A stretch of DNA of 61,999 nucleotides, from NCBI GenBank assembly GCA_937920235.1, contig CALGUK010000040.1:1-61999 (forward strand), given 5' to 3'. Positions 1-7,460 of the stretch are shown piece by piece; position 1 is the first letter of the stretch; each line of letters opens with the position of its first letter. Both the position numbers and the translations under genes were made by a program. The stretch is from an uncultured Clostridia bacterium (GTDB lineage: Bacteria > Bacillota > Clostridia > Oscillospirales > Acutalibacteraceae). The notes beneath the pieces were generated by a model, which saw only the letters and a program-made list of their open reading frames with translations, ran no database searches and was not told the origin of the DNA.

Positions 1-91
1 TACAGGGTTCCTTTACTTATCTCGTCGTTGTTTAATTTTCAAGGTTCAGTTGTGTGCGCTTTGTTCTTTGGTTTTAGCCGCTGTCCTTAGC

Positions 92-128
92 GCTCGTATA
101 TATTATCAAAACAAGAGACAAAAGTCAA
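92..128 (-). promoter_or_regulatory. Strong rRNA-type promoter firing leftward out of the window
   Basis: On the minus strand a TTGACT -35 (123-128) is separated by 17 bp from a TAATAT -10 (100-105), so transcription would start near 93 and run off the left edge. The predicted transcript contains a run reading CTTGAAAATTAAACAACG about 45 bases before the edge. Similar runs are typical of leaders or spacers of clostridial rRNA operons, so a 16S gene just outside the window is likely, but no rRNA sequence is visible. Confidence 0.65.
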
Positions 129-237
129 CAACTTTTTTCAAATTTTTCGAACCTTTTTGCAAACTCATCCGCGTGTTTCGGATTTGGTGATTTTATTCAA
201 TAAAAAAGTAAGACTTTGTTTATTTTTTATGTGCATA

Positions 238-266
238 TTGACAATCGGATATAATTTTATTATATT
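238..266 (+). promoter_or_regulatory. Sigma-A promoter of the two micro-ORFs
   Basis: A perfect TTGACA -35 (238-243) and a TATATT -10 (261-266) are separated by exactly 17 bp. The start site would be near 273, only about 15 nt before the first ATG at 288. The unit ends at the hairpin at 489-519, giving a transcript of roughly 245 nt that carries nothing but the two tiny ORFs. Confidence 0.75.
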
Positions 267-287
267 TTATTTAAAGAGATGATATTT

Positions 288-377
288 ATGAGAATAGCTG
301 TATTAACAGCGTTTGTTGTGTTCAACTTTTTCACATCAATCTGGTCTGTTATAAATTACAGACAAGAAAAAAATTAG
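288..377 (+). CDS. Putative 29-aa membrane micropeptide
   Basis: This ORF starts with ATG 15 nt after a predicted start site and is preceded by a GAGATGAT Shine-Dalgarno-like sequence. The product opens MRIAVLTAFVVF, is hydrophobic through about residue 23, and ends in a charged tail (NYRQEKN). One short transmembrane helix plus a polar C-terminus resembles small membrane proteins and type I toxins, but I recognise no family. It lies 5 nt upstream of a second micro-ORF under the same promoter. Its coding nature is inferred from promoter, ribosome binding site and terminator only. The alternative is a small non-coding RNA. Confidence 0.5.
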   Translation: MRIAVLTAFVVFNFFTSIWSVINYRQEKN

Positions 378-382
378 GTTTA

Positions 383-490
383 ATGCACAAATATGGAATT
401 CTTGTTTTTATTACTTTACTATGGATTATTATTACAGTGGCTGTAATTCATTTTTTGTGTTCATTAAATTTATACAATGCGGCATATTAA
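383..490 (+). CDS. Putative 35-aa membrane micropeptide
   Basis: The ATG at 383 follows the first micro-ORF by 5 nt, with an AGG run overlapping the end of that ORF as a weak ribosome binding site. The product starts MHKYGILVF and is almost entirely hydrophobic between residues 4 and 27, consistent with a single transmembrane helix, followed by a short polar tail. Its TAA codon is built into the first arm of the transcription terminator, so the unit ends exactly where the ORF ends. No homolog is recognised. Translational coupling to the upstream ORF is likely if both are real. Confidence 0.45.
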   Translation: MHKYGILVFITLLWIIITVAVIHFLCSLNLYNAAY

Positions 491-519
491 AAACAGGTTC
501 GGAATCGAACCTGTTTTTA
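489..519. terminator. Bidirectional terminator between micro-ORFs and GH31 operon
   Basis: A 13-bp stem (AAAAACAGGTTCG pairing with CGAACCTGTTTTT around a 4-nt loop) is flanked by T-rich runs on both strands. It can end the plus-strand micro-ORF transcript and the minus-strand glycosidase operon whose last gene stops at 553. Confidence 0.85.
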
Positions 520-552
520 ATTGATGTGAGAATAGATCCGCGTGGCAAATAC

Positions 553-2925
553 TTATTCTAATGCGAAAACTGCTTCATTGAGGCACATTCTCAACGATTT
601 TGCTTTTGTTTGTCTGACAAAACTCTTGTAATCCGACTCTGTTCTGCAAGCTTTAAGACGAGCACTTGTGAGCATTTTTTTCATATTTGAACCGTTGAGA
701 TGAACAATACAATCCAAAGCTCTTTCGGACACGGGCTTATTCTTTTTAGCCTTTACACCCGTTAATGTGATGATAATTTCGTCATCAACGCTTATTTCCT
801 TAAGAGAAAAGCTGTTTTTATTGACATTTACGGGAGTATAAAGTCCGTTAACCATTACAGCGATATCCTCAAAGGATTGCACATCCTTGAAATTAAATGT
901 ATATACTCTTTTTGACGGAATGCAGGACAATCTTTTTCCTCCGCTGACCATAAAGGTCAACTCATCTCCGTTTTCCGCAACAGTCATACGGGAAACAGAA
1001 TAATCGCCATTTTTATATCCGTCGGTTTCGCCGTCATCCTCGTAGAAGCAGAAGGTATTGTTTCCTCTGTAAATATCTATGCTGAGATGCTCGGGACATT
1101 TCCAGCTGTTGCCCCGGTCCGCTGACAAAGGAATAATTGCGCCTTCCTTTGCAAGTGCGGGAATCGTATTTATCGGACTGTTAATGACAACCTCTTGTCC
1201 GCCTTTATAAATTTTTCCGTCAAAGATATTTGTCCATCTGCCCTCGGGCAACCACACTTTTGTTGCAGCAGTTTTAGTTTTACCGTCAAGTTTTGTAGTT
1301 ACGGGACAAACCAAAAGCTCGGAGCCGAAGAAATACTCATTTTTATATTCAAAACCTTCCTTTTTATCAGGATATGTATAGTATAACGGTTCGCACAGAG
1401 CTCTGCCCTCATTATATGTACGGTAATTCATAGCATATATATACGGAATCATCTTATGACGAAGCTGAAGATATTCGGTTCCGAGAGTTTCTGCCTCCCA
1501 CGAGAAATTCCACGGTTCCTTGCCGAGAACATCCAGATTTGTTGAATGAAGTCTCAAAACAGGTAAAAAAACCGCCATCTGAAGCCATCTGATATATAGT
1601 TCATCATCGTGCTCGCCCATCATATGACCGCCGATATCGTGACTCCACCAGGTATATCCGCAATTAGCGGCATTTGCCGTAAAATAAGGTTGGAAATCGA
1701 GCACTCGCCAATTTATGGCGGTATCTCCCGAAAATCCGAGAGGATAACGGTGTGAGCCTATTCCGGCATATCTGGAGAGAATCATCGGTCTTCTTCCTGC
1801 ACGGTCTGTATCAAGATAATGATAATGATTCAGAAGCCACAGTGGGTCAAGTCCTGCTTTTTTGCTCTTGGTTCCCTGTTGCCAATCGATCCACCAGAAA
1901 TCAACGCCGTCGTTCTCATAAGGATGGTGAAGTATGTCAAAATATGCATTTATGAATTTTTTATCGGTCAGGTCGAACTCAACCGTCTGTTCCGTTGATT
2001 TATCAATTCCCATTGACTCAGCCATTTCGTCGTACATATCCTCAAAACAACGCACACCGTCGGCAGGATGAAGATTAAGAGTAACCTTGAGTCCCATATT
2101 GTGAAGCTTATTAAGAAAAGCTTTATAATCGGGAAAAAGCTCGGTGTTCCAACTGTATCCGGTCCAACCGCTGCTGAAGACATTACTTGATTTGAAGGAT
2201 TTGCCGAATTGTTTTTTTAAATCAACCCAATGCCAATCCATATCAACCGTTGCAACGGTGAGAGGAATATCACGGTCTGCAAATTCCTGCATCAGATCCT
2301 CATATTCCTTCTGAGTATACGCTTTGTAGCGACTCCACCAGTTTCCGAGGACATATCGCGGTACAAGCGGAGGCTTTCCCGTGATTTTATAGAACTGATT
2401 TATACCCGATACATAGTCGTTTCCGTAAGCAAAAATGTAATAGTCCCTTGTTCCTTTTTCTCTTGAAAGAAGAGATCCGTCCTCCTTCAGAAGAAGAGTT
2501 TTGCTGTCATCATAAATGGAAACACCGTCGGTCGATATAATGCCGTCGTCAAGTTCTTTAGGACCATATGTTTGATCGAGTGTTCTTGTTGTGCCTTTAA
2601 GATTTTTTGAAGGATTATACGCAATCTTTTTTTCGTCAGTTATAACATATCGGAAGGAACCGGTATGGCAGTTTATACTGTATCGGGCAAAGTCGGTTAT
2701 AACCGTAAGGACATCCACATCGGTTTTTACGGTGTATTCTGTTTTCCCGAAATTTCTGTACCATACGCTCTGAGACGGCAAATCCGTAAATTTGCCCTCA
2801 TCGGAATACTCAACACGTAATATCTGCGGAGTGAGAACCGACACGCGAACATTATTTGATATAAAAACATTTTCTTCTGCGACGACAGAATCTGTCACGG
2901 CAAGCAAATTTTCATTCAGCTTCAT
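553..2925 (-). CDS. Glycoside hydrolase family 31 (alpha-glucosidase/alpha-xylosidase-like)
   Basis: The 790-aa product belongs to the GH31 retaining alpha-glycosidases. An N-terminal beta-sandwich is followed by a TIM barrel. The predicted nucleophile Asp lies in WWIDWQQG (about residue 345) and the acid/base Asp in FSGDTAINW, with the family signature HDIGG downstream. A C-terminal beta domain (NTFCFYEDDGETDGY) matches the DUF5110 type. I chose the ATG at 2925 because AGGAAGG lies 8 nt upstream; a longer form starting at 2976 would overlap the preceding gene. No signal peptide is visible, so it acts on imported oligosaccharides. It is the last gene of a three-gene operon with a GH-D-like glycosidase 16 bp upstream. 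Substrate cannot be assigned; the WWIDWQQ nucleophile context differs from the common WxDMNE form. Confidence 0.92.
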   Translation of the reverse strand: MKLNENLLAVTDSVVAEENVFISNNVRVSVLTPQILRVEYSDEGKFTDLPSQSVWYRNFGKTEYTVKTDVDVLTVITDFARYSINCHTGSFRYVITDEKKIAYNPSKNLKGTTRTLDQTYGPKELDDGIISTDGVSIYDDSKTLLLKEDGSLLSREKGTRDYYIFAYGNDYVSGINQFYKITGKPPLVPRYVLGNWWSRYKAYTQKEYEDLMQEFADRDIPLTVATVDMDWHWVDLKKQFGKSFKSSNVFSSGWTGYSWNTELFPDYKAFLNKLHNMGLKVTLNLHPADGVRCFEDMYDEMAESMGIDKSTEQTVEFDLTDKKFINAYFDILHHPYENDGVDFWWIDWQQGTKSKKAGLDPLWLLNHYHYLDTDRAGRRPMILSRYAGIGSHRYPLGFSGDTAINWRVLDFQPYFTANAANCGYTWWSHDIGGHMMGEHDDELYIRWLQMAVFLPVLRLHSTNLDVLGKEPWNFSWEAETLGTEYLQLRHKMIPYIYAMNYRTYNEGRALCEPLYYTYPDKKEGFEYKNEYFFGSELLVCPVTTKLDGKTKTAATKVWLPEGRWTNIFDGKIYKGGQEVVINSPINTIPALAKEGAIIPLSADRGNSWKCPEHLSIDIYRGNNTFCFYEDDGETDGYKNGDYSVSRMTVAENGDELTFMVSGGKRLSCIPSKRVYTFNFKDVQSFEDIAVMVNGLYTPVNVNKNSFSLKEISVDDEIIITLTGVKAKKNKPVSERALDCIVHLNGSNMKKMLTSARLKACRTESDYKSFVRQTKAKSLRMCLNEAVFALE

Positions 2926-2941
2926 ATTGACTGCCTTCCTA

Positions 2942-5620
2942 TCACAAGATTTCCTTAAATGACAACGCTCTGTCAATTATTTCAAAATCGGTAACCGAAT
3001 CGGAGCATTCAAAGGAAAACGGCATATTGTACTTTTCCGGATTTTCACAGTAAGCCGAGCTGCTCAATTCCGCATTGACATACAGTTTTGCCAAACCGTT
3101 AGGCTCAAGGACAAGAGTAATTTTATCGCCTTTATTTACGGCTATATCTCCCCTGCTTGCTTTATTTCCGAATTTTACCGCACCGTATCCCTCACTGATA
3201 CTCAATGTAACGGCGTCTCCGAGGCGAAGCACTGTACCGTTACCGATATCGGAGAGAACAAGACTTACAGAGATGTCTCTCAGGCGAGACACAGAGTTTT
3301 CGGCAGAAATGTTATTACTGTATTTTCCGCTGAATTGTATATCCGTCAAAGAACCGAACTCGTTTCTGACTGACATAGAAATAAAGACATTCTGAACCGG
3401 GCTTTCAAAAATAATTTTCAGCGTGCTGTAATCCTCGAGTATTTCAATACTGTTTATTTTGGCATCGCATGAAATATACGAAAGATCAGTATATATTCTG
3501 TCATCGAAAAACATCAGCAATTCGTTTGAATGTTCAAATCTGCTGTATATTAATGACGGAGAAGAATCAGTTTCGGTTGAAAATTTAACAACAACCGTTT
3601 CAAACGGCTCGAGATTGAATATTACATTATCACCGTATTTATATTCGTTGCCGGTTTCGACAGAAAAGGGATATATCATTGCCTTTTTTAAGCCGAAAAT
3701 ATTTTCGGGAGCACCTATTTTCTTATCAAGAGTAAGAACAAAGGACTGCCTTTTTGCAGAAGGGTTTCGCAAAGAAATAATTCCATCCTTTACTGACCAG
3801 GCAGAATATCCGTAAACCTCGCCGTTTGTCGGTGAGCCTCCGATAAGTTTTGAATTTCTTAGTGTTTTGAAATTTTTGCGAACAAATCTGAGTGCATCTG
3901 AATTTATTCTCCACTTCGCCTTATTAAACATATTGTACGAATAATAAAGCTCCCACAATGCGTTTCCGCGTGTTGAAATCATAAACAGATATTTGCGAAA
4001 TTCGTCATCTGTCATTGAAATTTTCGCGGTATTTCCGTATATGGGGTCGTGATTATAAATATATTCACAAGGAAATTGATAGTTTCTTGTAACACAGAAA
4101 TCATAATATCTGCCGTCGCGGTACGTGAGTACCCTGTCAACATCACGGTCACCCAAAGCTTCTCCGACGTCAGTTTTATCAGTAAATCCGATATCGGAGC
4201 TGTTTTGCATCCAAAGACTGTCAGACCACTGCAGGAACCACGGACTCGCGTTACAATAGCTGGTCTGATTTATCCATAAATCCTTTCCCGCACTCTCACG
4301 GGTTATTCTGAGCCTGCGGAAAATGTTTATCCAATTTTCCCACATTTCAGTATATTGATACATCTGATTATATCCGCCCGTAATATGCCCGTGTTTTTTT
4401 GACGGACAGGCGCGGAGTAGAAATCCGTCGAGTTTCCAATAGTTTATATCGAATTTTTTATCATTTTCAAGGTAGTATTCGGAGATATTTTTTATATATT
4501 CCGAAGACGAAACGCACACATCGCCTGATGCACGGTTATAACCGCCTTTTCCTGCTTTCTCCATTCTTTTTGCAAAGATAGGTGTCTTGTTATTATATCC
4601 GCCTCTCGGCCCGTTCCAGAGTCCGAAATGAGACGAGAATTTTCTTGCACAGGATGCTGCGGGATACAATTCATCGGGAAATTTTGAATTAAAACTCCAA
4701 AAATCATTATCCCAATTCACAAATCCGTCATCAACGACATACGAATCAAGCGGCGGAACCATTGTTTTTGAGAGGTTATCTTCAATCTCACGGAATGATG
4801 CGATAATATTTTCATTGGTAATGTTATGCATATGGTCATACCAGGAATTATACTGAAATCTCGGTTTGATTTTTCTTGAGATATTTCTGATATATTCGAG
4901 AAAATCGCTTCTGATATCATCTGTATCAATTCCTCTTGCCGCACCAATTACCACATTCCAGGTTTTGAAGGTATGACCGCAATTAAGCGGAAGATTGTCA
5001 AACCTTTTACCGCTGAAATATCGGCTGTAAACCGTATTGTTCTGAATATTATTCTCTGCCATGGGAAACTCTGAGCCTATAAACATACCGTTAACATAAA
5101 CAGGCTGCCCCAAAGCACTGTGATAGGGGCTGAGGTATGCTGAGTCAATTTCGCCGATGGTCCACTGCTGCTCGGGAGTATCAATTATAATGTGTTCACA
5201 ATCGATATAATCGACGGTGAGAAGATGCTGTTCTTCAGGTGCAACAACCATCTCGATATATTTATGCATATAATGGTTGTTATCTTCTATCTCTACACTT
5301 TCAATAAAAGTGATTTTTGCTCCGTTAAAGGAATACGGCTTAAAAACGAACTCAACACGACGCTTAAAAATATTGACTTTGTCAAGTTCAAGATTATTTG
5401 ATGACAGAAACGCCGTTGAATCACCAAGAAATTTCTTTATCTTGAAAGCGACAAAAAATTCAGCGGAATAATTTTTGAAAATAATTGATTTATCGCCGGG
5501 TATTCTTTTATTTCTGATTTCCTTGGTAAGCAGACGATTGTTATCGACAGAAAAAATTCTTTCGATATAATCATTTCCTATTGTAACTTTTCCGTCTTCG
5601 ACATATGCATATGAACTCAT
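2942..5620 (-). CDS. Clan GH-D/GH36-like glycosidase with C-terminal lectin-like domain
   Basis: This 892-aa cytoplasmic protein has the layout of GH36-like alpha-galactosidases. A beta-supersandwich N-terminus (about 1-235) precedes a TIM barrel that opens with NSWYDHM and carries YVVDDGFVNW and YWKLDGF, where the Asp of KLD is the likely nucleophile. A C-terminal region from about 690 resembles a laminin-G/concanavalin fold. It is clearly divergent from classical AgaA-type enzymes, so the GH36 label is a clan-level call and the substrate (galactoside, GalNAc or other) is open. Its ATG overlaps the end of the C_GCAxxG_C_C gene by 4 nt, and GH31 follows by 16 bp, so the three are translationally linked. 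Confidence 0.7.
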   Translation of the reverse strand: MSSYAYVEDGKVTIGNDYIERIFSVDNNRLLTKEIRNKRIPGDKSIIFKNYSAEFFVAFKIKKFLGDSTAFLSSNNLELDKVNIFKRRVEFVFKPYSFNGAKITFIESVEIEDNNHYMHKYIEMVVAPEEQHLLTVDYIDCEHIIIDTPEQQWTIGEIDSAYLSPYHSALGQPVYVNGMFIGSEFPMAENNIQNNTVYSRYFSGKRFDNLPLNCGHTFKTWNVVIGAARGIDTDDIRSDFLEYIRNISRKIKPRFQYNSWYDHMHNITNENIIASFREIEDNLSKTMVPPLDSYVVDDGFVNWDNDFWSFNSKFPDELYPAASCARKFSSHFGLWNGPRGGYNNKTPIFAKRMEKAGKGGYNRASGDVCVSSSEYIKNISEYYLENDKKFDINYWKLDGFLLRACPSKKHGHITGGYNQMYQYTEMWENWINIFRRLRITRESAGKDLWINQTSYCNASPWFLQWSDSLWMQNSSDIGFTDKTDVGEALGDRDVDRVLTYRDGRYYDFCVTRNYQFPCEYIYNHDPIYGNTAKISMTDDEFRKYLFMISTRGNALWELYYSYNMFNKAKWRINSDALRFVRKNFKTLRNSKLIGGSPTNGEVYGYSAWSVKDGIISLRNPSAKRQSFVLTLDKKIGAPENIFGLKKAMIYPFSVETGNEYKYGDNVIFNLEPFETVVVKFSTETDSSPSLIYSRFEHSNELLMFFDDRIYTDLSYISCDAKINSIEILEDYSTLKIIFESPVQNVFISMSVRNEFGSLTDIQFSGKYSNNISAENSVSRLRDISVSLVLSDIGNGTVLRLGDAVTLSISEGYGAVKFGNKASRGDIAVNKGDKITLVLEPNGLAKLYVNAELSSSAYCENPEKYNMPFSFECSDSVTDFEIIDRALSFKEIL

Positions 5621-6063
5621 ATCTGAACATTCTCCTCAGAAAAAAGTATTTTCTCGACTGCCAGTGCAGCATCCTCAACTATCTTTACGCAGGGACGCTT
5701 CTGATAATACTCCTTGGTTCTCGCATCCGGTATATGAGATTTTTCGGTAGCGGTAAGACCGAGAAGTTCTTTACAAATTACGGAGGGATTTGTTCTTTTA
5801 AATTCATCAGCTATAAGACGAACCTTCTCATAAATCTGAGCTTTGTCAAGCTCCGGGCACTTCAGCCCTACAACCATTGCACTTCCGCATATCGCACCGC
5901 AGACCTCTCTCATGCGGCCCACGCCGCCTCCGAGACCTGCCGACACCGCAAGAGCCGTTTCTTCCGAAAGGCCTAAATCCGTTGCAAAGGCGGTAAAAAC
6001 CGCCTGCGAGCAATTTTTTCCGCCCATAAATAATTCAACTGCTCTGTCTGAATAAACTGACAT
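5617..6063 (-). CDS. C_GCAxxG_C_C family redox-active protein
   Basis: The 148-aa protein carries the conserved cysteines of the C_GCAxxG_C_C (PF09719) family: CSQAV near residue 18, then VCGAICGSAM and a later LKC, with further Cys residues near VICKELL and KRPCVK. Family members are small predicted redox proteins whose molecular role is not established. It is the first gene of the operon with the two glycosidases and its stop overlaps the start of the GH36-like gene by 4 nt. The promoter region upstream contains a perfect 14-bp palindrome (6096-6109). Why a redox protein leads a glycosidase operon is not clear. Confidence 0.85.
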   Translation of the reverse strand: MSVYSDRAVELFMGGKNCSQAVFTAFATDLGLSEETALAVSAGLGGGVGRMREVCGAICGSAMVVGLKCPELDKAQIYEKVRLIADEFKRTNPSVICKELLGLTATEKSHIPDARTKEYYQKRPCVKIVEDAALAVEKILFSEENVQI

Positions 6064-6070
6064 AAAAAAC

Positions 6071-6112
6071 CACCCTATAGGAACATTATAATATATGTTA
6101 ATATTAACACAT
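6071..6112 (-). promoter_or_regulatory. Promoter/operator of the GH operon
   Basis: A TATAAT -10 is visible on the minus strand at 6085-6092, and a perfect palindrome TGTTAATATTAACA spans 6096-6109 just upstream, where the spacer and -35 would be. No strong -35 is present. Low-consensus -35 plus a palindrome in the core promoter suggests a regulated promoter, with a repressor or activator that I cannot name. Confidence 0.5.
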
Positions 6113-6130
6113 TATGGTAATGATTGCAAC

Positions 6131-6164
6131 AAAAATCAGGCATATTCTCTGCGAATATGCCTGA
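6131..6164 (-). terminator. Terminator of the lipoprotein gene
   Basis: A 12-bp stem (TCAGGCATATTC paired with GAATATGCCTGA, 6136-6164) is followed on the minus strand by a T-run (6131-6135). It lies directly after the stop at 6169. Confidence 0.85.
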
Positions 6165-6168
6165 TAAA

Positions 6169-6849
6169 TCATTCCGGATAGACTCTTGTTTCACGAAGTT
6201 CATCAAGCTTACCTAAGACGAACCACTCTGTTATTTTGATTGTAGTTTTGCTTTCTTCCTCCGTGTAGCCGTCAATTTCAGAAATTATTTTACTTGCCTT
6301 TCTTATAGTGCCGTCAGTACCGTTGATATCATAAACGGCAACAAGTGTTTTTCTTGAAAATACCAGCTTTCCTTCTGAATCACGTTTTCCGTTAAATTCA
6401 AGTACCATTGCGCCGGGATAAATTGCATTGGTCTTGATTAAAGCTACCAGATTTGATTTATCTGCTCCGTATTTTTCGGACACGGCGCAGATGTAACTAT
6501 TTCCGGGATTATCGGAATAATACGTTACAACATCGCTGTTTTTGAGCTGTTCAACCAACTCGCTCGTGCTCACCTTATCGGAAGATGTTTCTGCCTGCGA
6601 CTTGTCTGTCGGCAAGGATGTATTATCAGAATTGTCCGAGGAATAGCTGTAATCGGAATTATCTGTGACTTCATCCTGATTCTGTAAATCCTCCCCAGAT
6701 ATTATTTCACCCGAGAACTCATCCCGCGTCAATATATTTTCGGGAGTTATATCGTTTGATAAATCAGTCTTATTGTTTTCATCATTACTGCAGGATACAA
6801 AGCATAAGACGATCATGACAGCACACATAACAATTGATAAAAATCTCAT
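6169..6849 (-). CDS. Putative lipoprotein of unknown function
   Basis: The 226-aa product begins with a lipoprotein signal (MRFLSIVMCAVMIVLCFVSC) whose Cys at residue 20 would be lipidated. An acidic Ser/Asp/Asn-rich linker follows (about 24-95) and then a globular domain of about 120 residues ending VYPE. No family is recognised. The start at 6849 is preferred because residues upstream would be encoded by a terminator hairpin and would spoil the signal peptide. The gene begins only about 11 nt after that terminator, so it is probably expressed by read-through from the peptide gene at 6916-7011. It is exported and anchored to the outer face of the membrane. Confidence 0.75.
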   Translation of the reverse strand: MRFLSIVMCAVMIVLCFVSCSNDENNKTDLSNDITPENILTRDEFSGEIISGEDLQNQDEVTDNSDYSYSSDNSDNTSLPTDKSQAETSSDKVSTSELVEQLKNSDVVTYYSDNPGNSYICAVSEKYGADKSNLVALIKTNAIYPGAMVLEFNGKRDSEGKLVFSRKTLVAVYDINGTDGTIRKASKIISEIDGYTEEESKTTIKITEWFVLGKLDELRETRVYPE

Positions 6850-6857
6850 AGTAACAC

Positions 6858-6897
6858 CATATAAAACAAAAGAGCGTTTCTGAAAACGCCCCTTTGT
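6858..6897 (-). terminator. Terminator/attenuator between acidic peptide 1 and the lipoprotein
   Basis: A long GC-containing stem (CAAAGGGGCGTTT against AAACGCTCTTTTG, 6867-6896) is followed on the minus strand by TTTTATAT. It ends the transcript of the 31-aa peptide and leaves no room for a separate lipoprotein promoter, so partial read-through is likely. Confidence 0.8.
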
Positions 6898-6915
6898 TGC
6901 ATTCAAATTTACAGA

Positions 6916-7011
6916 TTAAAGGATTAAACCAAGGACAAGTTCAAGGATGGGAGTGAGAACAGCCTCAATAACGGGACCAATAACATCCAAAATCATTGTG
7001 AGTATTTCCAT
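6916..7011 (-). CDS. 31-aa acidic hydrophobic peptide 1 (paralog of 7216-7311)
   Basis: The ORF starts with ATG behind a near-perfect AAGGAGGTG ribosome binding site. The peptide opens MEILTMILDVIG and ends PILELVLGLIL. It contains no Lys, Arg, His or Cys. Its only charges are acidic, at residues 2, 9, 16 and 24, spaced 7-7-8, which puts them on one face of an otherwise wholly hydrophobic helix. It has its own promoter and terminator. A paralog of exactly the same length lies 205 bp upstream; 11 of 31 positions are identical and the acidic positions correspond almost exactly. I know of no named family. A membrane-active or self-assembling helical peptide (modulin-like, toxin-like or signalling) is possible, but this is inference. 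Confidence 0.8.
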   Translation of the reverse strand: MEILTMILDVIGPVIEAVLTPILELVLGLIL

Positions 7012-7044
7012 TGTGTGCACCTCCTTATAATATTATCCCTTATT

Positions 7045-7080
7045 TATAAACATTCTATCACGTAAAAGTATTTTAATCAA
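7045..7080 (-). promoter_or_regulatory. Promoter of acidic peptide 1
   Basis: A TTGATT -35 (7075-7080), a 17-bp spacer and a TAGAAT -10 (7052-7057) precede the peptide gene. The start site near 7045 gives a leader of about 34 nt carrying the GGAGG box. Confidence 0.75.
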
Positions 7081-7162
7081 CATTTATAACCAAAAATGTT
7101 TACCAAAATTATCTATATCTTTTTGTTAATAATAGACAGTAATTTACATTATGTTAATTAAA

Positions 7163-7196
7163 GCAAAAAAAATAAAGCCCGACATAATCGGACTTT
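7163..7196 (-). terminator. Terminator of acidic peptide 2
   Basis: A 9-bp stem (AAAGTCCGA with TCGGGCTTT, 7174-7196) is followed on the minus strand by a run of eight T within 7163-7172. It separates the two peptide genes into independent transcripts. Confidence 0.85.
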
Positions 7197-7215
7197 ACAC
7201 TGATAACTCTGAAAA

Positions 7216-7311
7216 TCAGAAAAGCATTGCTACGATTGCATCGAGAATGGGTGCAATAACTTCCATCATTACATTTGAAAGCATATCGATAATCATAGAA
7301 AGGATATCCAC
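7216..7311 (-). CDS. 31-aa acidic hydrophobic peptide 2 (paralog of 6916-7011)
   Basis: The ORF starts with GTG behind AAGGAGGTAATTGCT. The peptide opens MDILSMIIDMLSN and ends PILDAIVAMLF. As in its paralog there are no basic residues, Cys or His, and the only charges are acidic at residues 2, 9, 17 and 24. Shared features include residues I3, L4, M6, I7, D9, V14, V18 and the PIL at 21-23. It is rich in Met. It is transcribed from its own promoter and ends in its own terminator about 20 bp past the stop codon. Two diverged copies that keep length, charge spacing and expression signals argue strongly for a real translated peptide. Confidence 0.8.
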   Translation of the reverse strand: MDILSMIIDMLSNVMMEVIAPILDAIVAMLF

Positions 7312-7332
7312 AGCAATTACCTCCTTATTGTT

Positions 7333-7368
7333 TTTTCATATTTTAGCACAAAATGATATTGTATTCAA
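7333..7368 (-). promoter_or_regulatory. Promoter of acidic peptide 2
   Basis: A TTGAAT -35 (7363-7368) and TAAAAT -10 (7340-7345) are separated by 17 bp, with transcription predicted from about 7333. The promoter sits between the rplL terminator and the GTG start. Confidence 0.75.
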
Positions 7369-7412
7369 CAGTTTAATCTGAAGTTGAACACAACGATATC
7401 ATATTGACTATT

Positions 7413-7442
7413 AAAAATTCCCCATTCCTCAAAGGAACGGGG
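7413..7442 (-). terminator. Terminator of the ribosomal protein operon
   Basis: A CCCCGTTCC/GGAATGGGG stem (7420-7442) followed by a T-run on the minus strand lies 19 bp after rplL. It is a strong intrinsic terminator, so rplL ends the operon here rather than continuing into rpoB. Confidence 0.88.
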
Positions 7443-7460
7443 ATAACAAATAAGCAATAA

